In this document: positions 23,963-37,200 of the stretch, piece by piece
Layout of the letters: the number at the start of each line of letters is the position of its first letter
Position numbering within the stretch: position 1 is the stretch's first letter
DNA from: Oxyruncus cristatus
Lineage: Eukaryota > Chordata > Aves > Passeriformes > Cotingidae
Assembly: GCA_013399855.1 (NCBI GenBank)
Contig: VXAY01003150.1
Span: 1,385,821-1,449,820, forward strand
Direction of reading: 5' to 3'
Length of the DNA stretch: 64,000 nucleotides
Program-made: the position numbers and the translations under genes
The notes under the pieces: model-generated
The model's database searches: none
Seen by the model: only the letters and a program-made list of their open reading frames with translations
What the model was told of the DNA's origin: nothing

Positions 23963-25717
23963 GTTACTGAATTTCTTCATTACACTGTCTTCCAGCTTTT
24001 CTCACGTAGGAGTTTTTCTTTTATCCTTTTGCTGTGGACAGTGTGTCGGGGGGAGTGGACTGTTCACTGTGAGTAGACTGCATCCTGTCTGACTGCTCAC
24101 AACTAATACATCTCAGTTGTGTCTTGTAATGATGATTGGACTGTATCAAAATATCTTCCTTTTTGGCAAGCAGAGTGGCAAGAAATCTGTGTCCAAGGAA
24201 AGTGAACAGGCTGAGAAAAAGATACTGAGAAACTTCCTGGGTATATTTAACAGTAAAACTCTTGTTTACTGGAGGATATGTTTTAAATCTGTGGTTTCCA
24301 AATGGGATTTGTGGATCCCGTAAAAATTTCCTGTAGTAGTGGAAACTCTTACATGGTGTTCATAAACATACTTGAATGCAGGCCAGTAGGCTTGCTTTCT
24401 GTAGTTGCCTTCCCAGGACCCTCAGAAGCAGCTGTGGATCCCCAAGAATCTGGGAGCTCAGGTCAAATACTGCTTTCAGCAGTTTTCCTGAAAGAGAGCT
24501 CTGTTCCTTGGTTCATTTCAGGAGGTCCTCTCCCAGAGTATTTTCTTCTCCAGCAATCTGCGTTTTCGGATAAGCAAGCACGAGCTATTTCTGGTCTAAA
24601 GGGGTAATAGCAAACTAAATTGTTACGTAGTAAGGAGCAGCATGTTGGTGCTGTGACCTTGGAGTAGTGGCCTGCCAGAAGATGAGTTGCAGGACTGGGT
24701 CTTGTCAAGTTCCTGCTCGGGAAGATGAGTGCACAGTGTGCGCTTGGGCAAGCCCAGATATTTACCATCAGAGTCTTGGCTGCTGGGAGTCGGGGAATGG
24801 AAGGCTGGACAAGGTATTAAGTGGAACTCTGTTCTTGTTTAAGACTGTATTATCTGAGCTGTGGGAGCAACTACAAATATAAAGAAATAGATTTACAAAA
24901 AATGGATGATTGGGCAAAATTTTCTTGGTTTTTTTGCTTTTCGAACAGCACTTGGTCCTGTAAAAAGAGAACACACCTGCCTTTGAATTAGTGATTTCTA
25001 AAAGAATTCGCTAGTCTTTTCAGTAAGGATGAAGTGGTCTAAGGTTTTGTTTTGTTTTGGTCAAAAATTAATTCTCTGCTCATTAGTCTTACATCTGACA
25101 TACCAAGCAGAAACATAATTAAATAATTTGACCCTGTTTAAGATCAGCTTTCATAAACATCTGCACAATGCACGGGGGGAAAGACTTTTTATGCACAGAA
25201 GACCTGCAGGTTATTACAGCTAGGTGCTAAATGGCGGCTTCCCAAGTGCTTTCATACAGGGGAATATCCGAGGATTGTAAGTATTTTGCAATTACTCAGA
25301 CATTGCAGAGTGATGTGCTGACAGTCTTTTCTTCGGATGGTGGGGGAGAGAGACTTTTGCAAGCTGAATGTTTGTTTGCAAAAGCAGTTTTTATAATACT
25401 GTGAGTATCTGCCAAACTAAGCAAAGTACAGCTCAGCTTGGTCCACCACGTCCACACGGGATTCTGCATTCCTTTTGTAGCCTCCACAGGGCTGCTCAAG
25501 GGAGCTTTAGAAAGATGAAAACACAGGGGGAGGATGTGAATGAGTTTGGTAGAAATTATAAAATAAAAGGGGCTAAGTAGAAAAGGGATAGCTGTGGTCT
25601 GTGCGATGACAGAGCAAGATTCCCATCCGGTTTCTCGTGGGATAATTTTGCTGGAAGAGGCGGGTCAGTTTCCTAAACTACCCCTGAGAAAGTCAAAGTC
25701 TTTATTTTTTTTTTAAA

Positions 25718-25792
25718 CACGTGAACCGTGGATAAAAGTAAACTTGTAAACGCAACTTTTATGTAGGCCTGGGTGTTAACCTGATCACGTGA
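25718..25792. promoter_or_regulatory. Pair of CACGTG E-boxes
   Basis: CACGTG occurs at 25718-25723 and 25786-25791. The second lies in the palindrome TCACGTGA, the preferred octamer of MITF/TFE and related bHLH-leucine-zipper factors. Two exact hexamers 68 bp apart, 1.8 kb inside intron 2, in non-repetitive sequence make this a candidate enhancer. Binding is inference only. Confidence 0.25.
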
Positions 25793-28700
25793 AGAGGAAG
25801 TTTAAAGCCACTTCGCCGGGGGGCATTTTGACATCCTGGAGTCACATCATTTGTTATCACATGTTCACTGATCCATTACTGTCCTGCAACAAAAACAACA
25901 TTCAAGAAACCAAATTAGCTTGTTTAGCTGGTGCTCCAAAGCAAACACAGTCTCTTCTTTGCTGAAGGTGTTTCTATCCCAGCCCTTGTGTAACTGAGTT
26001 TGGTCATGGTATTCTTCATGTTTGCTCTCACTGCACTTTTAATTGCAGGTTTTTATAATTGCTTGTTCTTGTGAAAATTGGAGTAGATATTGAAGAACAG
26101 TTGTGTTCACAAATGTAAATACATTTGAACATACTTTTGTGTGAGGGGGTTGTTATTGTTTGATTCCTTTTTAACCTTACCAATTCTCTGTTTTCAATCT
26201 TTCCCTGCCCCCCTCTTCCCTGGAAGTATCTCATAGTTCTGAGTGCAGCTTTTGGCAGATCTGGCCATAGGGTCTTAGCTGTTTTTGGAACTGCTGTCAA
26301 GCAGTGCCTTGTAACTTGCTATTTAGTGATTGATTGTTGCTGCTCAGAATGCATACCACAGCTTGTGATGGCTCTTTGTGAGGTGTGTCCTACAGAGCAC
26401 ATGGAGACCTCAACGGCGGGGATTTTTAGTGCTTTCAATACTTGCCACTTAAATAGAAGACCTCTGAATACTTTAAAGGCCCATGTATTTCAGTTGCCTG
26501 GCAAAGAGTGAAAGGCTTGCAGGAATGGAAGAGTGAAAGGCTCAAATGATGGGCTTGTGCAGCTGCAATGAACTCAAACGTATGTCATAGTGGTAGAGAG
26601 ATGATGCAGACTTTGAAGTGTCTTAATTACTGCAGAGATGGCAGATTCACAGAAGGATAAGGCTGCAGGTCAAAGATCAAGAACCTGTGTGCCCTCTAAT
26701 CTCTGGATATTGCTCCTAGAATAATGCTGTAGTTAAAATAAATTGTAGTTCTTCCAGCTTCATCTGATACCCAGAGTATTCTGCCTCAGAAACTACTTTG
26801 AGCATCACACGATGATGTTCTGTGACTCTCACAAGATGGTTTTTTTGCTCACGTTTGAGAGACTTGGAGTTGCACGTATTTGTCAGGGTTTGGGAGGGAA
26901 GGCAGAGGGACAGGATGGAGAGTGCTCGTCATAAGCACATTGAGTTCTTCCCAGGACAAACTTCTTTGATCAAATGCTATCAGTTTTTACCACACTGATG
27001 TTGGGCAGAATTTTACATCAGCCTTCTGACTCACTGCCTTTTGCAATAATTAAAACTCCAAATAACATAAATGCAGTATATGTTATTTTTTTCTATCAAA
27101 AAGCTAGTCAATTTATATCTGGTGTCTGATGAGGAGTTCTGAAGACTATTTACAGACTGAAACAGAAATAGCAAAACACTTCTTTGTAAATGTACTTCGC
27201 AGATCATGATTGAACCATTAGTACTTGTGTGTTCAAACAAAGTGTTGGGAGGACAATCAATAAAATAGTGCTGTGGTGGAAAACTTGGGCATTGAGTAGG
27301 TGAGCTGAACTCACTGCAGTTCTTGCACTAAGCCTTGCATAGCCCTTACACAATTTTGAAAACAATTGTCAAGCTCAGAGAGCTGGAAGCATTTATCTTG
27401 GAAGAGAAGACTTTACTTACAAATGTAATTTATGGAAAATGTTTGTCTGTACCTGTTCGTATTTTAACCTACAAATCCTTCTTGCAGTATTTGGCCCTCG
27501 CTGGTGAGGGTCCCTGGGCTCTCTGTCAGTGGTTACTGACAACTGCCCTGCAACACATCCCCTGTTTTTAACACCTCTGTTTACATCCCCTATGAAAAAG
27601 AAGTATTATTCAAAGAAAGTGCTTCCAACCTACCTGCCATGAACGAACAGGTGGACTAAAGGGATCATCCAAACAGAAATTTGGGCTCCTGTTTTTCTGT
27701 GCCAGCAGCCTGCTCTCTGTGCCTGCAGGTGAGCCGATGCAAGCGTAAAGCGGAGGATGTTTGGAGAACATCGGCTCAGTTTGGGGGCTTGTATCTATTC
27801 CTTGTAGAGGTCCGGGAACAGTGGGAAGGAGGAGGGAGCTCGAGGCACATCCTCTCTGTTTGCTGATGCAGCTACAAAAGTTTTGGCACGTGGGGTCTGT
27901 TCACACCTTTTGCTCTCAGCCGTGCAGGAGAACACAGTGTAACCACTGAATCTCTCTCAGGCCTTAGGCTCTGCCTGTCTAGAATTTTGAAATAAGGATG
28001 ATGTTTCTAAGCCAGAATAACAACTTTGGAGCTATGGAGCTAAACTCAACTTCTTTCCTCTTTCCTGCTGTTCTCAGTTTATTTTAATTTGCATTGATCT
28101 GTGTCTAACGTACCACAGTTGCTAATTATAAATACGGACTCTTCCCCTTGGAGGCCTTTTTGCTGTAAAGAAATCTAAGTCAAAATTGTGGAATTGTTAA
28201 CTACCAGGAGAAATATATAATCTCTCCTCAGACTCTGGGCTTTCCCCCAAATGGTTTTCAATTAAAATTTTTAAATGGATATGGGGTTTTTTTGTTTATC
28301 TAAACCTGTTTTATGCTATTTATATAATACATGACTCTGGAGGTTGCAATGGAAATAATGTACTCTGAAAATCCAGTATTGCTAAACCTTAGAAAGGGTT
28401 TTCCCTACAGACATGCATTTAGAGGGTGAAGCAGCAGTAATTAAGCAGCTAATGTTGTGAAAAAGCAATCTTTAGCTTTTGAGATAATTTAACAGGAACC
28501 AGCATTTTCAGTTCCTGCTTCAGGAGTCAGATAGGTATTGTTGGAGGTTTTTTGTCTTCTTCCACATACACCTCCCTTCCCAGGTTTAAATGCAGGTTTT
28601 TTTGTCCTTTAATCCTAATTTGTTGACACTTTCTAATTAATTCTCAGCCTTTTCTCAGCAGGTTGAAACCACTGTATTGTCCGTAGAATACGCCACTCAG

Positions 28701-30969
28701 TTAATTGGCTTTTTGCCCCAGCCACTCCCTGCCCCTTCTTGGTGGTCTCTGCATTATATCTTTCTCCCAGATACTCTTCTTTTATTCAGTCCTCCTGTTT
28801 CTTTCTTCCCGTCTCCAGCTGTGTTTCTCTTCTTTTGTGTTACTGTGCTCTAATTAATAATAAATTCTTACCAATCTTGTTTCCCTTTTTCGTGTCTCAA
28901 ACTTCAGGGCACTTTTTGCTACTGATAAATGTAGAATATCAGGTGCAGTGTCACTCTTCCAGAGGAAGGGCATTTCATATTTAAGGCTGTGACTTCAGCT
29001 GTAATGATGGATGGGCTTTGCAATAGTCTTTTTGTAAGCTCCTACACTTCTTGTAAGATTAGTCTTAACTTGTTTTATACAACTTAGGCCTGTTAAGACC
29101 TCCACTGATGAAGCTTTCTCAGACAATCTAAGACACACATTAGCTTTACAGATAACAGGGGTTTTTACTTTTTATTTTTTGGAATTCTTTCTTTTTCTTA
29201 CTTTTTTTTTTAATAGTCTTGTCTAGTTTGTGCATTAGCAGGGAATCCAGTTATCATTGGCTTGAAACTTAAGAGGTGCTGGCATACTTTATTTTAAGCT
29301 CAGTAGTTCCTAAGGCTAAGAATAAGCATCAGTAGTCCACAGCTGTGTTGTGGTTTATTTGAATCTTGACATACCTGTGCTTTTGATTCCTGCTCTGGTT
29401 CATAAAGGTGCCATGGCAACCACCAAATGTACAGTTTCGAGGAAAAAATGCCTGTTAGTGTGTTCTGATCATGTTTCCTCTGATTTCCCCGTGTATCCTG
29501 TTTTTAAGAAATAAGAAGCTTTGAAGAGCAATGACTGCACCTCTGTTCTCAAAATTTAATGTTGTAATCTAAAGTTACACTTAGAATATCATACTTATTA
29601 CACTAAAATAGCACTTAGAAACTTGATAGCCTTGCTTAATTCTTTTATAAATTTGCTTGAGCTATAATACTGGAATTGCTCAGCACTGTGAAGTAATTCA
29701 CAGAGGTTTGTATTAGAAGTGGAAATTTGTAGAGGGCTTTTTATTTTTTTGGATTTGCTCCATCTGCATTGCTGTTGGGAATTGCAGAGCATAAATCCAA
29801 GCTTCAGTGCAAATAATGCTGCTTCTGTCATTCAGTGATATATTTATTTCCTTTCCAAAAATGCATGTGTTTTGTACATTTTGACTATACTTTCATACAA
29901 GTTTCCTCATATGTTATATTCCTCCTTAAGATCCTACTTTATTTGTCTCTGTAGCCATGAAAGTGTCTTTCCTTCTCCAGTCATAAGCTCTTTCTTCAGA
30001 TGGCCTCTTTCTCTTCCCTTAAATGTAGTGTAGCTTCTCTACCAGGAGAGGCAGATCAGCCACCTGATTTCTAGTTTGAGGTCAGAGCAAATTCCACTTA
30101 AAAAAAGAGTATATTGTGGTGACTGGCAAATCATGTACCAGTCTTTATATTATGGCAAAATCCATAGGAGCACACCCAGAAATGCTGTTGTGTTCTGCAG
30201 GTGGTTCCGCTGCCACAGTGATGGTGCTGTCTGCCTCCCCTGAGTAAATGAGAATAAAGCTGCCCCAGCAGTAGCACTGTGTTACAATAATGCTGAGGCT
30301 GTGAAGTCAAGCACTTGGGGGCTGGCAAATGGCAGAATGGGATTTGCTTTTTTGCAGCTGTAATTCTGAGCTCAGCAGCCTTCATCCTCCTCCTAGCCAG
30401 ACAGTGTTTCACTCTGCTGAAGGTGGTGAGTTCAGCTGTAAGTTGACCTTCTGTATTAATTTTTGCCAGCATTTTGTCCCTTGACTCTTTTCTCCCCAGT
30501 GTTCTATGACTGTGAGCTGGTGTATTTTGTAGTTTCCTCAGGACAGCCAGTATGGAAAAACCCAGAGCATGACAAGTCCCTGTGTTCTCAGGTTCAGGTT
30601 TGTGCTCCTCTTTGAAGACAACAGCAGAAAGGCATCAGGGACTGTGCTGGATCAAAGCTCCGCCTCATCTGATTTGATTTGTGAATTTAATTCAAGTCTT
30701 TCACTTTAAACTGTTTTGGGATTGATCAAATCTGTCTTTAGGCCTGTTATCAAACCTGATTTTTGATAAAAAAATCTCCAACACTGAAAGTATGAGATGG
30801 GACATTCAGCCTTCAGTGCTGGAACTCGGCGTTGAGGCCGAGATGTTACAGTAGAAGTTACTGACACAGTTGAAATTCATGTACAACAACTGTAAGGATG
30901 CTTTCAGTTGATTAAATGTTATTTTTAAATGTCAGTTGGTGGTGAAATATGGAAGATAAAATGCTGACA

Positions 30970-31221
30970 CTACAAAGAGAATTTCTGTTGTAACTCGCAA
31001 CAAAGCGACCATTTCGTGCAGCCTTGTGCACATTGGCCAGGAATCTGTGACTGGTGTGGAGTTGCACATCGGTGTTGGTGCCAAGAGTGCCCATTGCAAT
31101 GGAAATATTTTTGGTGATGCTTGTTCAGAGTGGACTTGGCAGGCAGTGATGGAATGAGGCAGGTCTCCAGTGTAACCCCAGAGCAGTTAGTCAAAGCTAT
31201 ACCTGTATTTCCCACTGTCAT
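30970..31221 (-). other. Unrecognised coding-like segment, minus strand, with a possible frame switch
   Basis: Two overlapping minus-strand frames look like one sequence interrupted by a frameshift. The first reads MTVGNTGIALTN then TCLIPSLPAKSTLNKHH. The second continues as TSITKNISIAMGTLGT, then FLANVHKAARNGRF. The second frame (ATG at 31094) has balanced, coding-like codon choice and retains several CpGs. I do not recognise the protein. It could be a decayed retrocopy or chance. Confidence 0.15.
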
Positions 31222-34200
31222 GCCTAAGATGACACAAATTTTGTAGGTGTGTCAAACATGTATCCTGAATAACAGTATATGTGTATCTCCCTGCCTGCTG
31301 TGAACATTTCTTTCTGAAAGTAATGAACTTCCAAATGTGGCATATCTTTGGGCTGGGCTGTTTTTTGGTTTTTGGGTTTTTTTTAAAGAGAAAATTCTTA
31401 TTAGTTCTATTTGTACCAATTTCTTATGACTAGTTGGCCAAACAAATTGTCTTATTTCAGAAGTAATTTGTATGAAGCCAAAATGCATTTTCAGCAAGGA
31501 AGTAGGTAACATTAAGAAAAGGATAACTTTTGTTTGAGAGTAATGTTCCTCACAACAAACATTTTTGTTTCTCCAAGATGCTGCATCTCCATTGCAAGTG
31601 GGAATTCACGTCTGCATGTATTGTTTGGACATGGCATTTAAAGATGTGGTGCTTCTGCTTTTCAATAAAAAGTAACTATAAATGTTTAATAATATTCCTG
31701 TGTGTTCCACATATCTGCATGCCTATTCACTATGCCACTGAATGGGCCTCAAAGCTTTGATACAGCATCTTGAAGCTAAAAAAAATCTGCTTCCTCCTCC
31801 CTGTGTTTTCAGCAAGCTTGACAGCTACACTATATTTGACCAAGACAAAGTGATTTATTTCTTTTATATCCTGTTGCTTTTCCTCATTTCTTGTAGTGTT
31901 TACCTTTTATATTTTGGCATCCTCTTAAGCACAGAGCCTGTAGTTGCTCTCAAAAATACATTCCTCTGTCCATCAAAACAAAACAGGCTGTGGGGTTATA
32001 TTAGTACCCTGTTCACACGTTCAAAATTGAAACGCTTTATGCTTCTGAAAATGCCTCATTTCCAAGTGTACATATTATATAAAATATGCTGTTTGGGGAG
32101 ACTTTTAAAAAGACTTTTATAAAGGTTAAAATAATTTTTAAAGGCTTAGGAATTTGGGTTCTTTAAGCACTTAATGATTCTTTTAAACAGCAAATTTTAG
32201 TTTCAAATCTGGCATAAGTATTATGAAAACAATGTATTTTCACTGAACAAAGAACTTCTCCCCAGTAAGTTGGCTCTGGTGAAAGGTATCATCCAGCCAT
32301 GGGCACCATAACGGAACCTGGTGCTCAAACAAGTGCAGCCCAACGTGTTTGGGGTTCATGTGCTCAGCAACAGCTTCTCTTCCAACCTCACTTTGTTGGC
32401 CTCTATATTCTTTGCAGTATTAGCTACCACCCCACTGAATTAGCTTGTGCACTGAAAAATTTGTAATGTTTTGACACTGGTGGTGTCAAAGGCTGCCACT
32501 TTGTCTGAAATTTGAAAGTGAATGGATTGGGTTAGGTTGGAGTGGGGCATGTGCCTTGGCTTCTGAAGAAATGCCAGTTAATTCCGTAGCTCATACTGGG
32601 TTTCCTGGCGCTGGAAGGTCTCCTCATCACGGGTGTGGACTCACTGTATCTTTGTTATTTTAACTAAGGGAATTGCTTTAATGTGCTGTGTTGTAGCCAT
32701 GACTCCATCCCTGCTCCATGCATGCTCGCCATATGTGTAAACAATTTGCTGATTTTACTGGTATGACCTGTTGGCCTCTGCCTGTATAAACAAATGAAGG
32801 CCAAAGTTCAGAGAGATCAGAGGGGAAACTTTAAACATCCTGCAAAATCTGCAGTCCATTAAGTGTACGTTAGTGTTTGGTTACAGCCAATCCTTTTGTA
32901 CTTCTGAGTAATTTGTTCATGACACGTTTGGGAAAGCAGGGACAGCTTCACCTGGTGCAGGGAGACTTCGGGGAACATAACTGCACTGGGCTCATGCTAA
33001 AAAACCAGTTCAGTGGTGTATTCTTGACTTTAGAAGGGAATGCTAACACATGCTTTACTTTTCATTTGGATTTAGATTTAAAAGTTAAAGTTGTGGGGAC
33101 ATTGGCAAAAGGGCTGTAGTGTGCAAAGGATGAACAATATCATGAGAGACCCATGACCCACAGGCAACAGAATGAAATGTTTGGCTAGGGAGGAGGGAAA
33201 ATAACAGGTAGAGCGAGAAGTGCCAGTGAGATATAGGAAGATGTATTTGAGAGAGCAAATGTGAAGAAGGCACTAGGGCTTAAAAGCAAGAGAGAAGCAG
33301 AGAATTGTGGTAAGAGGGTTAAAAATGAAAAGATGCTGAGATTTTGACAGGAGGGGGTAAGCCTTGATGTTGTAAGCCGTGTAGAACACGGAAAAGAAAG
33401 GTCAGGACTGCCCAAGCTCCCGAATGACCAAACATCCCTACTTTACTTTCATCACCAGTTTTTCTGGCAGGAGCACAGGAGCTCTGATACCAACCTCCAG
33501 CTCTATGGTAAGGAGTGGAAATTCACCTGGCTCCTCCTGGTGTTCAGCACAGCTGTGCTGGGCTTTCCTGACTGCTGCTTGTAACTGCTTATAAGTCAAA
33601 CTAAGAGCCTGTGTAAGTCAGAGCCTGGCAAATGTTCTCCGTGTTTTCGGTATGAACTTTGTAGGAATCACGGTGATGCTATTGGCATCTCCCATGAGTT
33701 TTTGTCATTTGTGACTTTGCAACTGGAGCATTCGATTTGAGTAGAAATGAGTGAACTGTTAATATTTCTGAGTCCAAGAGGCTGAATTAACCCTGAAGAT
33801 TTTTCTGGCTGAAATATTCTTAATTTCTGATAGACTGTTATGTTTCAAAAATTCTTCTTTTTTTTTTCTCAATTTTCTGAAGACTCACTATAAATTTAAA
33901 TCTGTTACTGCTACGTAACAGATCTCTTGTCCTCTAAAATAATTTTATTACCTTGCAGGTATAACTGATCATCAGTGAGGCATTTTATAATTTCATTTCA
34001 AGAATAAAGCAGAAACGAAATCATCTGTGACGTAAGCGTTTTCAGAATCCTGCATGTACTTGAAATACTGGAGTTCAGTCCTTTAGCATCATCCTGAGAA
34101 CATCTGTGATATGAAACTCTGATAACACTTCCAAAATGCAACTCTGATAAAGGGGCATTGTGAACAATGTTAGCATCTGTAGGCAAACCACAGCTTCCTG

Positions 34201-37200
34201 AGAATGCAGTTTTTTTCCCTAAATCACTTAAGCAGAGGAACTTCCAGACTTCCTCTGGCCCATTTTTTCCAAACACCTTTAATACATAGTGCATATGTAA
34301 GTTATAATGTTAAAAAGTTAATGAAAACAAGTTTTGTCTTTAAAACAGACCAGAGACAGAACAAAACTGGACAGTTCGGACTTTGTACCAAAGGGGGTTG
34401 TGCCTTCAGCAGCTTCTCTGGCCATGGAGCAGCAGCAGTTCTGTGCTTCTCCTTCTTACCCATGCACTGCTGAACCTGTTCCTGAGATGTCCCAGGTCCT
34501 GGCCAGGGGTGCACATGAGGTGCTGCACAGCACGTGGGTAGTTAGTGGGTGAAAGTAGAACATGGGTAGGAATTGATTGATTGTTTCCAGAACTTTCTGA
34601 AAAATCGTGCTTTGGGGGCTGGGTGTACGTCCACTGAGAAACCCTCCTCTGCAATGTTTGGCTGTTGTCTTTAGAGGTTCATCACTTCGTGCCACATCCA
34701 GAGCCAGAAAGAAACCATCACGCTGCTGTGGTTTCTCAGCAACCCACTCGAACGTCCCGGCCAGCAAATCCCACAGCTCCCAGTAACTTCTCATCAGGCT
34801 CCTGGGCTGGAACCACCATCTGCTTTCTGTTCCCCAGATTTCTGCGTTGATAGAAACTTCCTTAAAATGCAAATGTCAGGAAACATTCTGTGTATGAAAT
34901 GTGAGTAAGCGTAAAATCCAAGGGCCATTTTTACCACGGTGTGCTAAATCACTTATTCCACGTTATTCTGAATTATTGTCATGTTGGTTTAACGGAAATT
35001 CACTTTAATTTACCTGTTTACTTTATGATATATCTTAACAAACTGTTGCAGTAAGCATTTTATGTTAAATAGGGAAAAGATTTGCTTTGCTAGGTAGAAA
35101 ATAACAAAACACTGTATCTGGTTACAAAGTCAGTTTGTCTTCAGATATTCTGAAAGGAACAACTTACTTGGAAATGTAAATATTCAGAACTCAATAGGAG
35201 CTCTACATTAAGTGGGACATATGTGTATTTTATATTACAGACCCTAACTGATGCACAGATAGCACTCTCATTTTAAGGATATTTGGCAATGTCGTGAAGT
35301 CCTTTGCGGGTGAAGGCAGACTACTAATTGAAAATAATTAAAAAAAAAAAGGCTAATAATCATTCGGCAGGAAGGAGTTGAGCTAAAGTTTTGTACAATT
35401 ATTTGTTTTCCCATTGTTAAGAATTACTTGCAATAACAAATGCAATTTTTTTGTTATTTTCCCCTGTTGTATGTTTAGTCACCCTTATAAGCAGGATAAG
35501 CTGTAGATCCAAAACCCCATCAATTTTAACAGCTTCTAGGTATGTTCTCTCCTCGGTGCACAACTGCCTTCCCAGTGATATTTGTTTAAAAAGAGATTAG
35601 GCTTTTAAACTAGAGCTTTTGGCTAACTCCACATACTCAGTTTTTGAAGTAATGCATGAAAGTAGATGTTTGGTAGGAACTGCTCTTAGAGCAGGTGAAA
35701 ATGGCAATACAACGTTCTCTCTACTTGGGAAGTTGCTCAGTAATAAGAAAAGAAGAAAACCACATTTATATAACCAGTACAAGAACACACGTTAGGTGTA
35801 AAAAAAAAAAACCTTTGGTTTTCATGCTTTTGGGATTAAGATTTTGAGCCAAAAAAGCAGATGGTAAATCCATTCCCCAATGCTAATCTGATCCTCTGTG
35901 GAGCTCAGTAATGCTGTGTGCTTCTCTGAAGTGCACAAGCTGCTGGTAAATGGTATCTCCTTGTGGAAGAAGGTCTTCTCTGTGGAGTTAGCTGGAGATG
36001 GAGTGTCTCCTCTTGGTAAGCAGGCATGGGCAATACTATTGCTGTACTTTCTTTGCAGTATTACAAAACACTGGTTTTTCAGGAGTTGGGAAGAAGAGTG
36101 CTGTGGTGTCCTTCTCTTAGTGGATGGCTGTAAGCCATCTTTTCCTCATTATTTTTTTCTTTCTTTAATCTGCAAATGATACTGTCTCTATTCCTTCACA
36201 TTTGAAAAATGGGCCCTGTTCAGCTGATGCTGCCACTTCTTTTGCAGAAACAGTATTTTAAAATAGTCTTTTCAGGTAAAAAGTGAGAAATTACCTTTGA
36301 AGAAACTGGGGTAAGCCAAGTGCAATTGTGCAAAGCTGTATAGGTGTGTCTTGAACACAACTAAATTTTAATTCATCCCCTGAGTAAACTCTCCAATTCT
36401 TGTGTTTTTAAAAAAAAAACAATTTTCTTTGACTGTCGAGAAGTCATTAGTTTTGTTTAATGTGGAAGATCACGGTAAAACTGATTCAGTTGTAGAGCAC
36501 TCCTTTAACCCTGCAGAGTAAGAAGGTGCCAGAGAGGTGGGTTTTCATGTGGTAAATGGGGGAGGCACTGACTAAAGGCCCTTCTGGATCTTCTTGCTGC
36601 CGGGGCTTAGAAGGACCTGTTTTGCTTCTGTTTCTCTGTCAAAGTTGGTCTTGGTCGCAGGGTTTGTTAAGGGCTCTTTGGCTTGGTTTTGTAGCTTGTT
36701 ACTCTGCTCTACCTGGAGTGCACTAAATGGGTAAGCAAATTGAGCCTTTTCACATAAGGGCTGATGTTCATTATTACCTAACACTTCTAAAGAATGAAGT
36801 GTTCTGGATTAAGCAGGATTAGGCCTGTAATTTTTTAGGTCTCTATATAGTTTTTAGGTAATAACTTCCACATTTGGCTGCATTATAATTTTACAAATAA
36901 ATTTCTGCAGACAGAGCCAAACTGTCTGTGTCTCATATGGACCATCCGAGATAACTTAATATATATATTTATTTCTTAATAATTTTAGGGCCTTTCATGA
37001 AATTCTCATAGAACACATTCAACTATTTCAGAAGAAGTGAAACCAGCTCCTTCATTAAACAGGTAATTGTGTGGTGCAGACAGCAGTCAGTCTCTGAAGA
37101 TGTTCCTACATTCTTTGCTAGGTAATTGTAGTAGGGAATTCAGTGCCCTCTGGGGTACTTCTCCTGCCATCAGTCTCCAGTTGTTTCCTGCCTCACAGGG

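Larger units (their letters stand above)
23963..33119 (+). other. SPSB4: SPSB4 intron 2, first part: no gene confirmed
   Basis: AT-rich, mostly single-copy intron. Candidate poly(A) signals ATTAAA (25118-25123) and AATAAA (25562-25567) are the first I noticed downstream of exon 2. A pair of CACGTG E-boxes lies at 25718-25791. A minus-strand coding-like segment (30970-31221) is described in the findings. No transposon body, tRNA or recognisable exon was seen. Confidence 0.55.
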
